This document shows positions 6,514-13,214 of a stretch of DNA of 64,000 nucleotides, piece by piece; the first letter of the stretch is position 1; the number at the start of each line of letters is the position of its first letter. The stretch is from a virus. The translations under genes were made by a program, and so were the position numbers. The notes beneath the pieces were generated by a model, which saw only the letters and a list, made by a program, of their open reading frames with translations, ran no database searches and had not been told where the DNA came from. The stretch covers positions 1-64,000 of IMG/VR virus record IMGVR_UViG_3300003690_000024. One strand, given 5' to 3'.

Positions 6514-8664
6514 ATGGGCGGCGTCTTTGGACACATGTCTCACATTTATGATAATCCAAGTATGACCTTTGGTCAAATTAAGGATATTATGACGAAGGCT
6601 GCTGACGGTAAACTGGAGAACGTTACAGAAAAAACAGATGGTCAGAATCTGTTTGTTTCTTATAATGTAGGCGATGGAACTCAAAGGTGGGTAGAAGAAG
6701 CACAAGTTCGTGCTGCTCGGAACAAAGGCGATATCAAGAACGGCGGAATGACGCCGGAACAATTGGCCACAAAGTATGCCGGGCGAGGAGCGCTAGAGGA
6801 AGCTTTTGTTAATGCTTTCCGCGCTTTTGCTCGAACTATGGATAAGCTTTCTGATGAACAGAAGCTAACCCTTTTCGGACCCGACACAAACATATACTAT
6901 AATGCCGAAGTGATGGACCCAGCAAATCCTAATGTCATTAACTATGATACAAAAACATTTTTGATTCATCGCGCGGGACATGCAGAATACGATAAAGAAA
7001 CAGGAAAACCTATCAAGGGAGAAAAAGGTTTTTCGGAACGACAAGCCCAAAGGCTCCAGGATATTCTTGAACAATCGCAAGAAGAATTAGCTGACGATCA
7101 GTTTAGGGTTCAAGTTAATGCTATTCGTAAGGACTTGGAGCCCCTATCTGATGGGATAATTTTAGAAACAGCGATCGCTGGTATTGATAGGGCTATGAGC
7201 GCATCTGGGATGAATGACGACGATACCATTGCAGACTATATTTTTGCTCAATGGAAAGAGTTGGTTGGAGCCACACTACCCGAACTAACAGGCAAACAAG
7301 AAAAGCTCATCATCGATCGTGTTATGACTGATTACTATGGCGCCCTAGAAGGAGAAGGACCTCTAAAATCTAAAGGGCTTGAAACTCGACAAATTAAAAA
7401 AGCTATTGGCCGGCCAGACTTGGATGAAGCAATTATTTCTTTAATCAAAGACTATCCTAGACACTTTAAAGAATTTATTTTCCCCATTGAAAGCGTTATC
7501 CATCGATTTGCCGTTGAGATTCTCCGTGCTGTAAAAAGTGCATATATTATAGCTGCTGGAGGTAATGAAGCGGAGGTAGCAAGACTTCAAGCCCTGGTAG
7601 GCAACGCCATCGATACAATTCAAGCGTCCGGTAACGAAGAAGCTATGGAAATTATTAAAGATCAAGTAGAAAAACTTAGTAGAATTGAGGACGATGGTTC
7701 TATCGGGGACGTTGATCTAAGTATGATTTCGTCTGCGGCAGAAGGTATCGTTTTTGATTACGATGGACATACCTATAAATTTACCGGTGGTTTTGCGCCG
7801 GCCAACCAAATCCTAGGTTTATTCAAGTATGGGCGCAAGGGCATTCCAGCTTTTGCGGCTGAACTTGATGAGGGACTCATTCTTGAACAGAATAATAAAC
7901 AATTAATTGCCATATTTCCCGGGCGGTTCCAACCTATGGGGCCGCATCATGCCGAAACTTATAAAAAGTTGGCTCACAAATTTGGTCCGGACAACACTTT
8001 TATCGCTACTTCCAATATTGTGAAGCTTCCAAAATCCCCCTTAGATTTTGAACAAAAAAAGCGTATAATGATTAAACACGGAATTCCCGAAAGTCAAATT
8101 GTGCAAACTAAGAATCCTTATCAAGCAACCGAAATTACTAGTCGTTTTGACCCCGCGGGAGCAGCTGTTATCTTTGCTGTGGGCAAAAAAGATATGGATG
8201 AGGATCCTCGATTTGCAAATCTTGGGGGCCTTACAAAAAAAGGGGAGCCGGCATATTATAAAAAGTTTGATCCTAGCTTAGAGTTAGATAGTTTAGATAC
8301 GCATGGGTATATTACTGTTGCTCCTCACGTTTCTCGTAAAGTATCTAGCGGAAGAGAAATGAGCGGCACCACCTTGCGAGAATTTCTAAAAACAGCCGAT
8401 CGTCAAGAATTCGAAGAAGTGATGGGGTTTTTTGATGAAGAGATTTTCGAAATGCTCCAAGGGGCTCTACAAGAAATGAGTTCAATGGCTGGAGGGAACG
8501 TCCAAGGGGGATACTCAAAGAGTCCGTGGAAAGGCTTTGATGCAGTCTCTTTTAACAAAAAACAGAAAAATAATGCAAAGCTCCGCGGAGCGAAAGAATT
8601 CCTAGGAGAAGAAGAGCTGGTTAATGAAGTAGTTGACTATTTACTAGGTATAACGGTGGGCTAA
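6514..8664 (+). CDS. Ligase-like domain fused to NMNAT/cytidylyltransferase-like domain
   Basis: A 716-aa two-domain protein. The N-terminal part has motifs of the covalent nucleotidyltransferase (DNA/RNA ligase, capping enzyme) fold: EKTDGQN (Lys40, KxDG motif I), YYNAEVMDP (about 127-135, motif III-like) and AEGIVFDYDG followed by YKF (about 410-422, motifs IV/V). Motifs III and IV are separated by a long helical insertion. The C-terminal part (about 465-640) starts IAIFPGRFQPMGPHHAE, a nucleotidyltransferase HxGH-type loop in altered form, and has SGREMSGTTLREFL, the ISSTxIR-like motif. Expected chemistry is AMP transfer at both sites, perhaps ligation or repair plus NAD or nucleotide activation. 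The upstream ATG is used; ATG 6535 is an alternative. Substrate unknown. Confidence 0.75.
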   Translation: MGGVFGHMSHIYDNPSMTFGQIKDIMTKAADGKLENVTEKTDGQNLFVSYNVGDGTQRWVEEAQVRAARNKGDIKNGGMTPEQLATKYAGRGALEEAFVNAFRAFARTMDKLSDEQKLTLFGPDTNIYYNAEVMDPANPNVINYDTKTFLIHRAGHAEYDKETGKPIKGEKGFSERQAQRLQDILEQSQEELADDQFRVQVNAIRKDLEPLSDGIILETAIAGIDRAMSASGMNDDDTIADYIFAQWKELVGATLPELTGKQEKLIIDRVMTDYYGALEGEGPLKSKGLETRQIKKAIGRPDLDEAIISLIKDYPRHFKEFIFPIESVIHRFAVEILRAVKSAYIIAAGGNEAEVARLQALVGNAIDTIQASGNEEAMEIIKDQVEKLSRIEDDGSIGDVDLSMISSAAEGIVFDYDGHTYKFTGGFAPANQILGLFKYGRKGIPAFAAELDEGLILEQNNKQLIAIFPGRFQPMGPHHAETYKKLAHKFGPDNTFIATSNIVKLPKSPLDFEQKKRIMIKHGIPESQIVQTKNPYQATEITSRFDPAGAAVIFAVGKKDMDEDPRFANLGGLTKKGEPAYYKKFDPSLELDSLDTHGYITVAPHVSRKVSSGREMSGTTLREFLKTADRQEFEEVMGFFDEEIFEMLQGALQEMSSMAGGNVQGGYSKSPWKGFDAVSFNKKQKNNAKLRGAKEFLGEEELVNEVVDYLLGITVG

Positions 8665-8666
8665 AT

Positions 8667-9530
8667 ATGATCGATCGACACGAATTTGCGCAAGAAATGA
8701 TGCTTCGCGAACAGGTGCGCAAGGCCATTAATATTGTTAAAACTAAACGACAAGGACGGCGTCTTAAGTCGTTACAAGAAGAGACAATCCTTCGAGTATT
8801 TGTGCGTACTCTTCTAGGGGAAGGCCAAAGTGGAGTTGCAGATGCGGCTAGACATGATAGTACCGGGATTAATGCGCTTGAAGATCTCTTAAAAAACTCT
8901 AATATTCTCTCTGTTTTAGAAAAGGGGTATAAGTCTCTCACAACAGACGATAAACAAAGAGCTTCGTATCGTAACCACATCTTGGTGGCTGTAGAAAAAT
9001 CATTAGCTCCAGAAGATTCTCGTAAGAATGCTGGTGAGGATGTTGAGTTGGGTTCTCTAGAAGAGGATATTAATATTGATATCGATCGTCCACAAGATGA
9101 TCCAGATTTTATCGACGTTGAAGAAAAAGAAGAGGTGGTTGAAGAACCAGATGAAAGAGACTCTTTTGGCATAAATGGCGAAGATAAAACAGGAAGAAAC
9201 ATGGCATATACTGATTTCCAGTCGATTGAAAAGGTCATTTTGAGCGCTTTTGATGATTTGGATAATGCCGAAGATTCAACCATGTTTGAAGAATACCTTA
9301 TTAAGAATTTAGCTCTGTATTTTGACAAATTTGAAGCAGAATTAGATCCTACCGCAACAGAGCCAGAAGAGGCCGTCGACGCAGAGGTAGATGCAGACGT
9401 CGAAGGGGAAGAGGCGGGATTAGAAGGGACCGATGATTTAGGCTTAGAAGCTGAAGAAGTCGCAAACATCGAACTCCAAGAAATCGCTAAATTCCTCGAT
9501 ATTGATGATATTATTAAAAATATACTATAA
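8667..9530 (+). CDS. Acidic head-associated protein with tag-like start
   Basis: A 287-aa protein. The N-terminal 55 residues are basic and helical (MIDRHEFAQEMMLREQ, with L-R-E before Gln, then KRQGRRLKSL). The centre and C-terminus are very acidic, with long Asp/Glu runs at about 120-165 and 220-265. Helical segments lie between these. A charged, helical, low-complexity protein at the end of the tagged cassette could be a scaffold-like or internal head protein, but no family is recognised. Confidence 0.6.
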   Translation: MIDRHEFAQEMMLREQVRKAINIVKTKRQGRRLKSLQEETILRVFVRTLLGEGQSGVADAARHDSTGINALEDLLKNSNILSVLEKGYKSLTTDDKQRASYRNHILVAVEKSLAPEDSRKNAGEDVELGSLEEDINIDIDRPQDDPDFIDVEEKEEVVEEPDERDSFGINGEDKTGRNMAYTDFQSIEKVILSAFDDLDNAEDSTMFEEYLIKNLALYFDKFEAELDPTATEPEEAVDAEVDADVEGEEAGLEGTDDLGLEAEEVANIELQEIAKFLDIDDIIKNIL

Positions 9531-9890
9531 ATGAAACCACGGAAGTCAGAATCCCAGGGTTTTTGCAACGATTTATCATTCTCACAAAAGCTGAGAGATT
9601 TAGGAAAATCTAACGAAGCATTCGAAGTGATGCTTTCTGCACTAACTCTTGAGGAAATTATAGGTCTTAAACTAGAGTGTTCTAGTCGACTGACTAATGG
9701 AAAGCTATATGGTTTTAATTTGTGGTCAAATATAATTAATATTGTTAAGGAAGCGCTGTATAATGCAGTTATTACTGTGGCACATACCAACAAAGAGGCA
9801 GCCAGGATACTAGGTATTAATGACCAGACCTTTAAAACACTTAAGAGAAAATATAAGATAAGAGAAGAATACGACATTGACTTAGAATAG
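9531..9890 (+). CDS. Fis-type helix-turn-helix protein
   Basis: A 119-aa protein directly abutting the upstream stop. The C-terminal part (about 83-110) reads as a Fis-family HTH: TNKEAARILGINDQTFKTLKRKY, with the typical N-x-x-x-A-A-x-x-L-G-I core. The N-terminal part is helical and unrecognised. A DNA-binding regulator or architectural protein is likely. It immediately precedes the small structured RNA at 9922. Confidence 0.65.
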   Translation: MKPRKSESQGFCNDLSFSQKLRDLGKSNEAFEVMLSALTLEEIIGLKLECSSRLTNGKLYGFNLWSNIINIVKEALYNAVITVAHTNKEAARILGINDQTFKTLKRKYKIREEYDIDLE

Positions 9891-9921
9891 CTTATTTTGA
9901 GATCTATGTCAAGCACTAAAT

Positions 9922-10003
9922 GGGGGTGGTTTGGGTTTCGACGGGGATTAAAGCCTGCAAGGGCAATCTTCGGACCGCGGTTCGATTCCGCGCACCTCCA
10001 CCA
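9922..10003 (+). ncRNA. Miniature tmRNA-like RNA: tRNA-like domain without mRNA-like domain
   Basis: An 82-nt RNA gene with an encoded CCA. The acceptor pairs 9922-9928 with 9993-9999 and has a G3:U70 pair, the alanine identity element, with discriminator A10000. The T arm (9976-9980 with 9988-9992, loop TTCGATT) is complete. Instead of a D stem it has the tmRNA 5' signature ggguuucgacgggg (9933-9946), and just before the T arm cuucggac (9968-9975), like the 3' part of bacterial tmRNA. Between these, GATT 9946-9949 pairs with AATC 9965-9968 and GCC 9953-9955 with GGC 9962-9964, closing a 6-nt loop. Thus the helix 2 analogue ends in a hairpin where a tmRNA has its tag ORF and pseudoknots. There is no anticodon arm. 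It should be chargeable by AlaRS. Confidence 0.8.
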
Positions 10004-10017
10004 ATTAAATTTTTTAG

Positions 10018-10046
10018 TTGACATATACAACTATATGTTATATTAT
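10018..10046 (+). promoter_or_regulatory. Sigma70-type promoter
   Basis: TTGACA at 10018-10023 is followed after exactly 17 nt by TATTAT at 10041-10046, in an AT-rich intergenic stretch. Transcription would start near 10053, only a few bases before the lipoprotein ATG at 10060, so the leader would be very short. It separates the exported-protein pair from the RNA gene upstream. Confidence 0.65.
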
Positions 10047-10059
10047 AATTATTATAGAG

Positions 10060-10575
10060 ATGTCAAAATTATTAATAGTATTATTACTACTATATTCTTG
10101 TAACAATCAACTGACAGAAGAGGATGTACGTCAAGAGGAATACGGCGAATTATATGCCACCATGAATTGCTGGTGGAGTAGTCAGCCCAATCTATCACCA
10201 GCCCTCTTTTGGTGTACCGAAACTCTTGATACCGAACTAATTTCCGGATATGTTAGCTTAGCTATTCTAGAAGACCTAGATGGGGAAGAAATGTTTTCCA
10301 TTTGTGGTAAAAATGTAACGCTTAATTCAGGAGTTAGCATATACGACAATATTATCGCATTAATGACTGAAGATACTTATGACTGCCTTCAATCTTATGA
10401 AAGAAATCTTGGAAACGAGTTTGACTGGATCTGGGATAACCCAACGAACACGCTGCAGCTTATATGGCGCCCTACAAACGACGTCGACAAGGTTCTTACG
10501 TTATTTATACCCGAAAAGGTAGATTCTCCACGTGTTTTGGGCTCTGTTTATTACAAAACTGGATATTTTGACTAA
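10060..10575 (+). CDS. Predicted exported lipoprotein
   Basis: A 171-aa protein when started at ATG 10060. An in-frame upstream ATG would overlap the promoter and hide the signal. MSKLLIVLLLLYSCNNQ is a short lipoprotein-like signal with Cys14 after LLYS, a loose lipobox. The mature part is acidic with several Cys (CWW, WCTET, SICGK, DCLQ), suggesting disulfides outside the cytoplasm. I do not recognise the fold. It overlaps no gene and is followed 7 nt later by an exported metalloprotease, so the two probably work together at the host envelope. Confidence 0.65.
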   Translation: MSKLLIVLLLLYSCNNQLTEEDVRQEEYGELYATMNCWWSSQPNLSPALFWCTETLDTELISGYVSLAILEDLDGEEMFSICGKNVTLNSGVSIYDNIIALMTEDTYDCLQSYERNLGNEFDWIWDNPTNTLQLIWRPTNDVDKVLTLFIPEKVDSPRVLGSVYYKTGYFD

Positions 10576-10582
10576 ATATTAT

Positions 10583-11167
10583 ATGAGCAATATTACAAAG
10601 ATAGTACTATCCTTCATAGGATATGTATTTTTATTTAGTTGGACGCTCTGCGTTCTAGTACAGCCAGCAGCTGCCGGCGATTATGTGGGCAACTTTGAGC
10701 GCATACCATTGGTAGAAAATCGTCCACCTCAGGTTGGCACGTGGAAATCAACTCCAACAATTATTGTATGCGAATATGCTCCGATTAGTCAAGTTCAGAT
10801 TAACAGCGCCGCTAGCTATTGGAAAAGACTAGGTTATAAGTTTTATAATATCCAATATAAATATGATCCCTTAAATAAATGTCTTAGCGAGAACCCAAAA
10901 GGTTATATTGTTATACATTTGATTACAGCCGGCGTTAGATTGGACGATAGTTCGCTGGCTCAGACTCATTTTTATGTTGATAATGAAACAAGCAACATTG
11001 AATGGGCTATAATTTATATGCGCGCAGATATTCGTCCAACTATTTTGGAACACGAGCTTGGTCATGCACTAGGTTTTTTACACTTTAATCAAATTAATCA
11101 TTTAATGAATGAAAAGTGGACGATGAGCGGTTGGGACAACGACGGCTTAGAAAACAGGTATCGGTAG
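10583..11167 (+). CDS. Secreted metzincin-type zinc metalloprotease
   Basis: A 195-aa-class protein (194 residues) when started at ATG 10583. The first about 30 residues are a Sec signal peptide, with a hydrophobic run FIGYVFLFSWTLCVLV and a likely cut after AAA. The active site is HELGHALGFLH (His157, Glu158, His161, His167), the full HExxHxxGxxH metzincin signature, followed by HLMN, which can supply the Met-turn. It is small, like the catalytic core of matrixins, with no visible propeptide. Expected to act in the periplasm or outside; targets could be host envelope proteins or glycoprotein receptors. Confidence 0.8.
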   Translation: MSNITKIVLSFIGYVFLFSWTLCVLVQPAAAGDYVGNFERIPLVENRPPQVGTWKSTPTIIVCEYAPISQVQINSAASYWKRLGYKFYNIQYKYDPLNKCLSENPKGYIVIHLITAGVRLDDSSLAQTHFYVDNETSNIEWAIIYMRADIRPTILEHELGHALGFLHFNQINHLMNEKWTMSGWDNDGLENRYR

Positions 11168-11571
11168 GCGATTTAGTAGTCTGTGTGGACATGGCAAAAA
11201 AAGATGCCAAGGGACATACTTGCAGATTTATTGGATTAGTACTTGACAAATCTATCACAGTCTATAAAATACAAGTAGTAGATACTGGTAGAGAGCTCTA
11301 TTGGCCTATGACAGCAACTTATCTATGGGAAATAGATGTTGGTCACCAAGAAGGACCACCATGGAAAATAGTTGGAAGATTTCCAACTTTTGAGAAAGCA
11401 AATTTGAAAAGAGAGAAGCTCCTCGAAGGAGCAGAGCTGCAGGTAAAGATACATTATCAGGGATCTCCCAATAATCGTTATTTTGCAGTTAAAGCTCGAC
11501 TCGATCCCGCAATTGCATTAGCGGAGGTCCTAGCAGCAAAGCGCGACGAGAAGAAGCGCCGAAAGAAGTGA
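11116..11571 (+). CDS. Small basic protein with SH3-like N-terminal part
   Basis: A 151-aa ORF. The first about 15 residues overlap the protease end by 52 nt, so the true start may be later (ATG 11191), though that would lose the well-formed VSVGDLVV strand. VGDLVV, FIGLVLDKS, YKIQVVDTGRELYWP form a small beta-barrel-like pattern seen in uncharacterised phage proteins. The C-terminus is strongly basic (KRDEKKRRKK), suggesting RNA or DNA contact. The stop overlaps the GTG start of a methyltransferase. Confidence 0.6.
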   Translation: MDDERLGQRRLRKQVSVGDLVVCVDMAKKDAKGHTCRFIGLVLDKSITVYKIQVVDTGRELYWPMTATYLWEIDVGHQEGPPWKIVGRFPTFEKANLKREKLLEGAELQVKIHYQGSPNNRYFAVKARLDPAIALAEVLAAKRDEKKRRKK

Positions 11572-12092
11572 GGGAGGAGACGCGGCGCCGACGTTATGAT
11601 AGCAAGATCAAAACTGCTAAGAAATATCCGATTAGCCTTTGTGCTATCAATTTTCGTATTGATAGCAACCTTGGCTATCTTATTCGAAGTATTGCTTGCT
11701 TTGGTGCTGCACGGCTTTATGTGGTGGGCCACCTTCCTGATCGGAGCCAACTAAAAGCACCATCCGGGAGTTTGGTAGATTATGTGGAAATTATACAATT
11801 TGCGACACCACGAGATTTCGTGGACTATGCAAAAAGTAAAGACATTCAAATCGTCTCTGCAGAGTTGGTGGAAGGCGCTAGATCCGTGGCTTCTTATACT
11901 TTCAATTTCGCTAGCGATCTTTGCTTGGTGGTGGGTAACGAAGAATCCGGAGTTCCCTCTGAAATAATTTCCAATTCTGATGTAGTATATATAGAAATGC
12001 CGGGAGTTGGCTATTGTTTAAATACCGCACAAACAGCGAATATTTTATTATACGAAGCCGTCAACCAATATAATGGCAGCCAGTGTAGATAA
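11568..12092 (+). CDS. SpoU/TrmH-family RNA 2'-O-methyltransferase
   Basis: A 174-aa protein from GTG 11568 (GTGA overlap). It has the three SPOUT motifs: INFRIDSNLGYLIRSIACFG (motif 1, with Asn and Arg), CLVVGNEESGVPSE (motif 2) and VYIEMPGVGYCLNTAQTANI (motif 3, with Asn for the knotted SAM site). It is the length of a catalytic core without a substrate-recognition domain. Expected to methylate ribose in tRNA or rRNA with SAM. The nearby tRNA-Thr and tmRNA-like RNA are candidate targets. Confidence 0.9.
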   Translation: MREETRRRRYDSKIKTAKKYPISLCAINFRIDSNLGYLIRSIACFGAARLYVVGHLPDRSQLKAPSGSLVDYVEIIQFATPRDFVDYAKSKDIQIVSAELVEGARSVASYTFNFASDLCLVVGNEESGVPSEIISNSDVVYIEMPGVGYCLNTAQTANILLYEAVNQYNGSQCR

Positions 12093-12110
12093 CGGGAGGT
12101 GCCAACTAGT

Positions 12111-12118
12111 TATAAATA
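12111..12118 (+). promoter_or_regulatory. Possible T4-type late promoter element
   Basis: TATAAATA, the T4 late promoter octamer, lies in the short gap after the SpoU gene and 17 nt before ATG 12135. The window encodes a gp55-like factor that could read it. The octamer also occurs by chance within coding sequence (for example near 10857), so support is limited. Confidence 0.3.
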
Positions 12119-12134
12119 TAAGAGGCTTAAGAGA

Positions 12135-12323
12135 ATGCCAGACGAAAAAGAAAAAAAGTTACCTTCGTTTTTAAAAACGGTTTATCTCTCAAACAGAGAA
12201 ATCAGGTTAATATTGGCCGGCCTGTATTCACTTAAGATGCCCAAAGAAGAAGTTGAGAGTACTTTATGGAAAAAACTCCTTTTTGAGAAATTACATAAAA
12301 AAACACGTAGAAAGAAATATTAG
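12135..12323 (+). CDS. Small basic hypothetical protein
   Basis: A 62-aa protein using ATG 12135, preceded by agagg 9 nt upstream. A GTG at 12099 is in frame but has its ribosome site too close. It is Lys-rich (MPDEKEKKLPSF at the start, KKTRRKKY at the end) with one helix, LILAGLYSLK. No family recognised. Its stop overlaps the next GTG. Confidence 0.6.
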   Translation: MPDEKEKKLPSFLKTVYLSNREIRLILAGLYSLKMPKEEVESTLWKKLLFEKLHKKTRRKKY

Positions 12324-12565
12324 TGACATTGATAGAGAGAGACGATCTAATGATCGAAGCTGCTTTGGAGTTCGGGCCCGACTATATCTATAATATTAGA
12401 AACGGCACTATAGGCATTACTTTATATATTCAAGCCCCAAATAAGGCTGAAGCTTCTCATATACGCCAAAAGGCCCCAGTTAACTGGAAAAAATTATATG
12501 TGGTAGTGTTGTATTATAATGATCGAGAGTTTACAGATAGCAAACTAGATGATTCAAAGTCTTAA
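12323..12565 (+). CDS. Hypothetical protein
   Basis: An 80-aa protein from GTG 12323, overlapping the upstream TAG by one base. A small alpha/beta pattern with two beta strands (IGITLYIQA, LYVVVLYYN). No motif or family recognised. It ends 4 nt before the tRNA gene. Confidence 0.5.
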   Translation: MTLIERDDLMIEAALEFGPDYIYNIRNGTIGITLYIQAPNKAEASHIRQKAPVNWKKLYVVVLYYNDREFTDSKLDDSKS

Positions 12566-12569
12566 TTTA

Positions 12570-12645
12570 GCCGGTATAGCTCAGCTGGCAGAGCAGTTGT
12601 CTTGTAAACAACAGGTCCGCGGTTCGAATCCGTGTGCCGGCACCA
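12570..12645 (+). tRNA. tRNA-Thr (anticodon UGU)
   Basis: A 76-nt cloverleaf with encoded CCA. Acceptor 12570-12576 pairs with 12635-12641 (one U-G pair), discriminator A12642. The D arm reads GCTC-AGCTGGCA-GAGC, the anticodon loop is CTTGTAA giving UGU (reads ACA), and the T arm has GGTTCGAATC. All conserved bases are in place, so it should be functional. It lies between two protein genes in the same direction. Confidence 0.95.
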
Positions 12646-12669
12646 TTGAGAATAATTAAAGGAACAAAT

Positions 12670-13179
12670 ATGAGTAAAAAAATAATCTGTGTATCTGGAG
12701 GGTTTGATCCCGTACATATTGGTCATTTAAGAATGATGCAGGCCGCAACCCAATTTGCTGACGAAGTTATTGTTATTGTTAACTCCGATAAGTGGCTTAT
12801 GAGAAAAAAGGGATATATTTTTATGCCTTTTAGAGAACGTTGCGAAATTATTGAAGGATTTAAAGGAGTTGCAGGAACCTCCTATGTTAACGACAAAGAT
12901 AATACAGTATGCGAGGCACTGAGACGACTTAAGCCTGATTATTTCGCAAATGGGGGAGATAGAAAAACTGACAACACTCCAGAAATGGATGTTTGTAATG
13001 AGCTTGGTATTGAAATGCTATGGAATGTAGGAGGAGACAAAATTCAAAGCTCTTCTACATTAGTTGAAATATCGGGGATAATAACTGAGACAGAGACAGA
13101 AATAGATGGCGTCGATATTACGCCCTCCCGCGTAGAGATTCTCACATGTGGGGATATAGCAAAGAAGGGAGATTATTAG
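12670..13179 (+). CDS. Cytidylyltransferase-like nucleotidyltransferase
   Basis: A 169-aa protein using ATG 12670 with an aaagga ribosome site. A longer frame would start inside the tRNA and is rejected. The start is SGGFDPVHIGHLRMM with the HIGH nucleotide-binding loop. NSDKWLMRKKG and MPFRERCEII follow, and NGGDR and SSSTLVE give the conserved C-terminal signature. This is the RfaE-C/TagD-like fold, transferring CMP or AMP to a phosphorylated alcohol or sugar. It may feed the glycan block at 16-34 kb or a cofactor salvage step. Confidence 0.85.
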   Translation: MSKKIICVSGGFDPVHIGHLRMMQAATQFADEVIVIVNSDKWLMRKKGYIFMPFRERCEIIEGFKGVAGTSYVNDKDNTVCEALRRLKPDYFANGGDRKTDNTPEMDVCNELGIEMLWNVGGDKIQSSSTLVEISGIITETETEIDGVDITPSRVEILTCGDIAKKGDY

Positions 13180-13214
13180 AATTCTCTGTCTATTTATTTT
13201 AGTAAAGGGTTTAT

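Noticed and set aside
9922-10003. Reading the small RNA as tRNA-Cys (loop CTGCAAG) or as an attachment-site remnant
   Set aside because: The stem that would support that anticodon loop does not pair (G9953 faces G9963). An integrase target copy would carry only the 3' end of a tmRNA and would come with an integrase, and neither holds here.
8621-10030. 469-aa open frame on the minus strand
   Set aside because: It lies opposite the 8667 and 9531 genes and the RNA gene, is Ser-rich low complexity, and no other gene is on the minus strand. It is a shadow of the acidic plus-strand codons.
10018-10059. Upstream start for the lipoprotein
   Set aside because: It overlaps the promoter -35 box and would place 14 residues in front of the signal peptide.
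9897-10103. 68-aa frame across the small RNA
   Set aside because: It runs through the structured RNA gene and the promoter, and has no ribosome site or protein signature.
12634-12669. Upstream start for the cytidylyltransferase
   Set aside because: It begins inside the tRNA-Thr gene. ATG 12670 has a ribosome site and begins right before the conserved fold.
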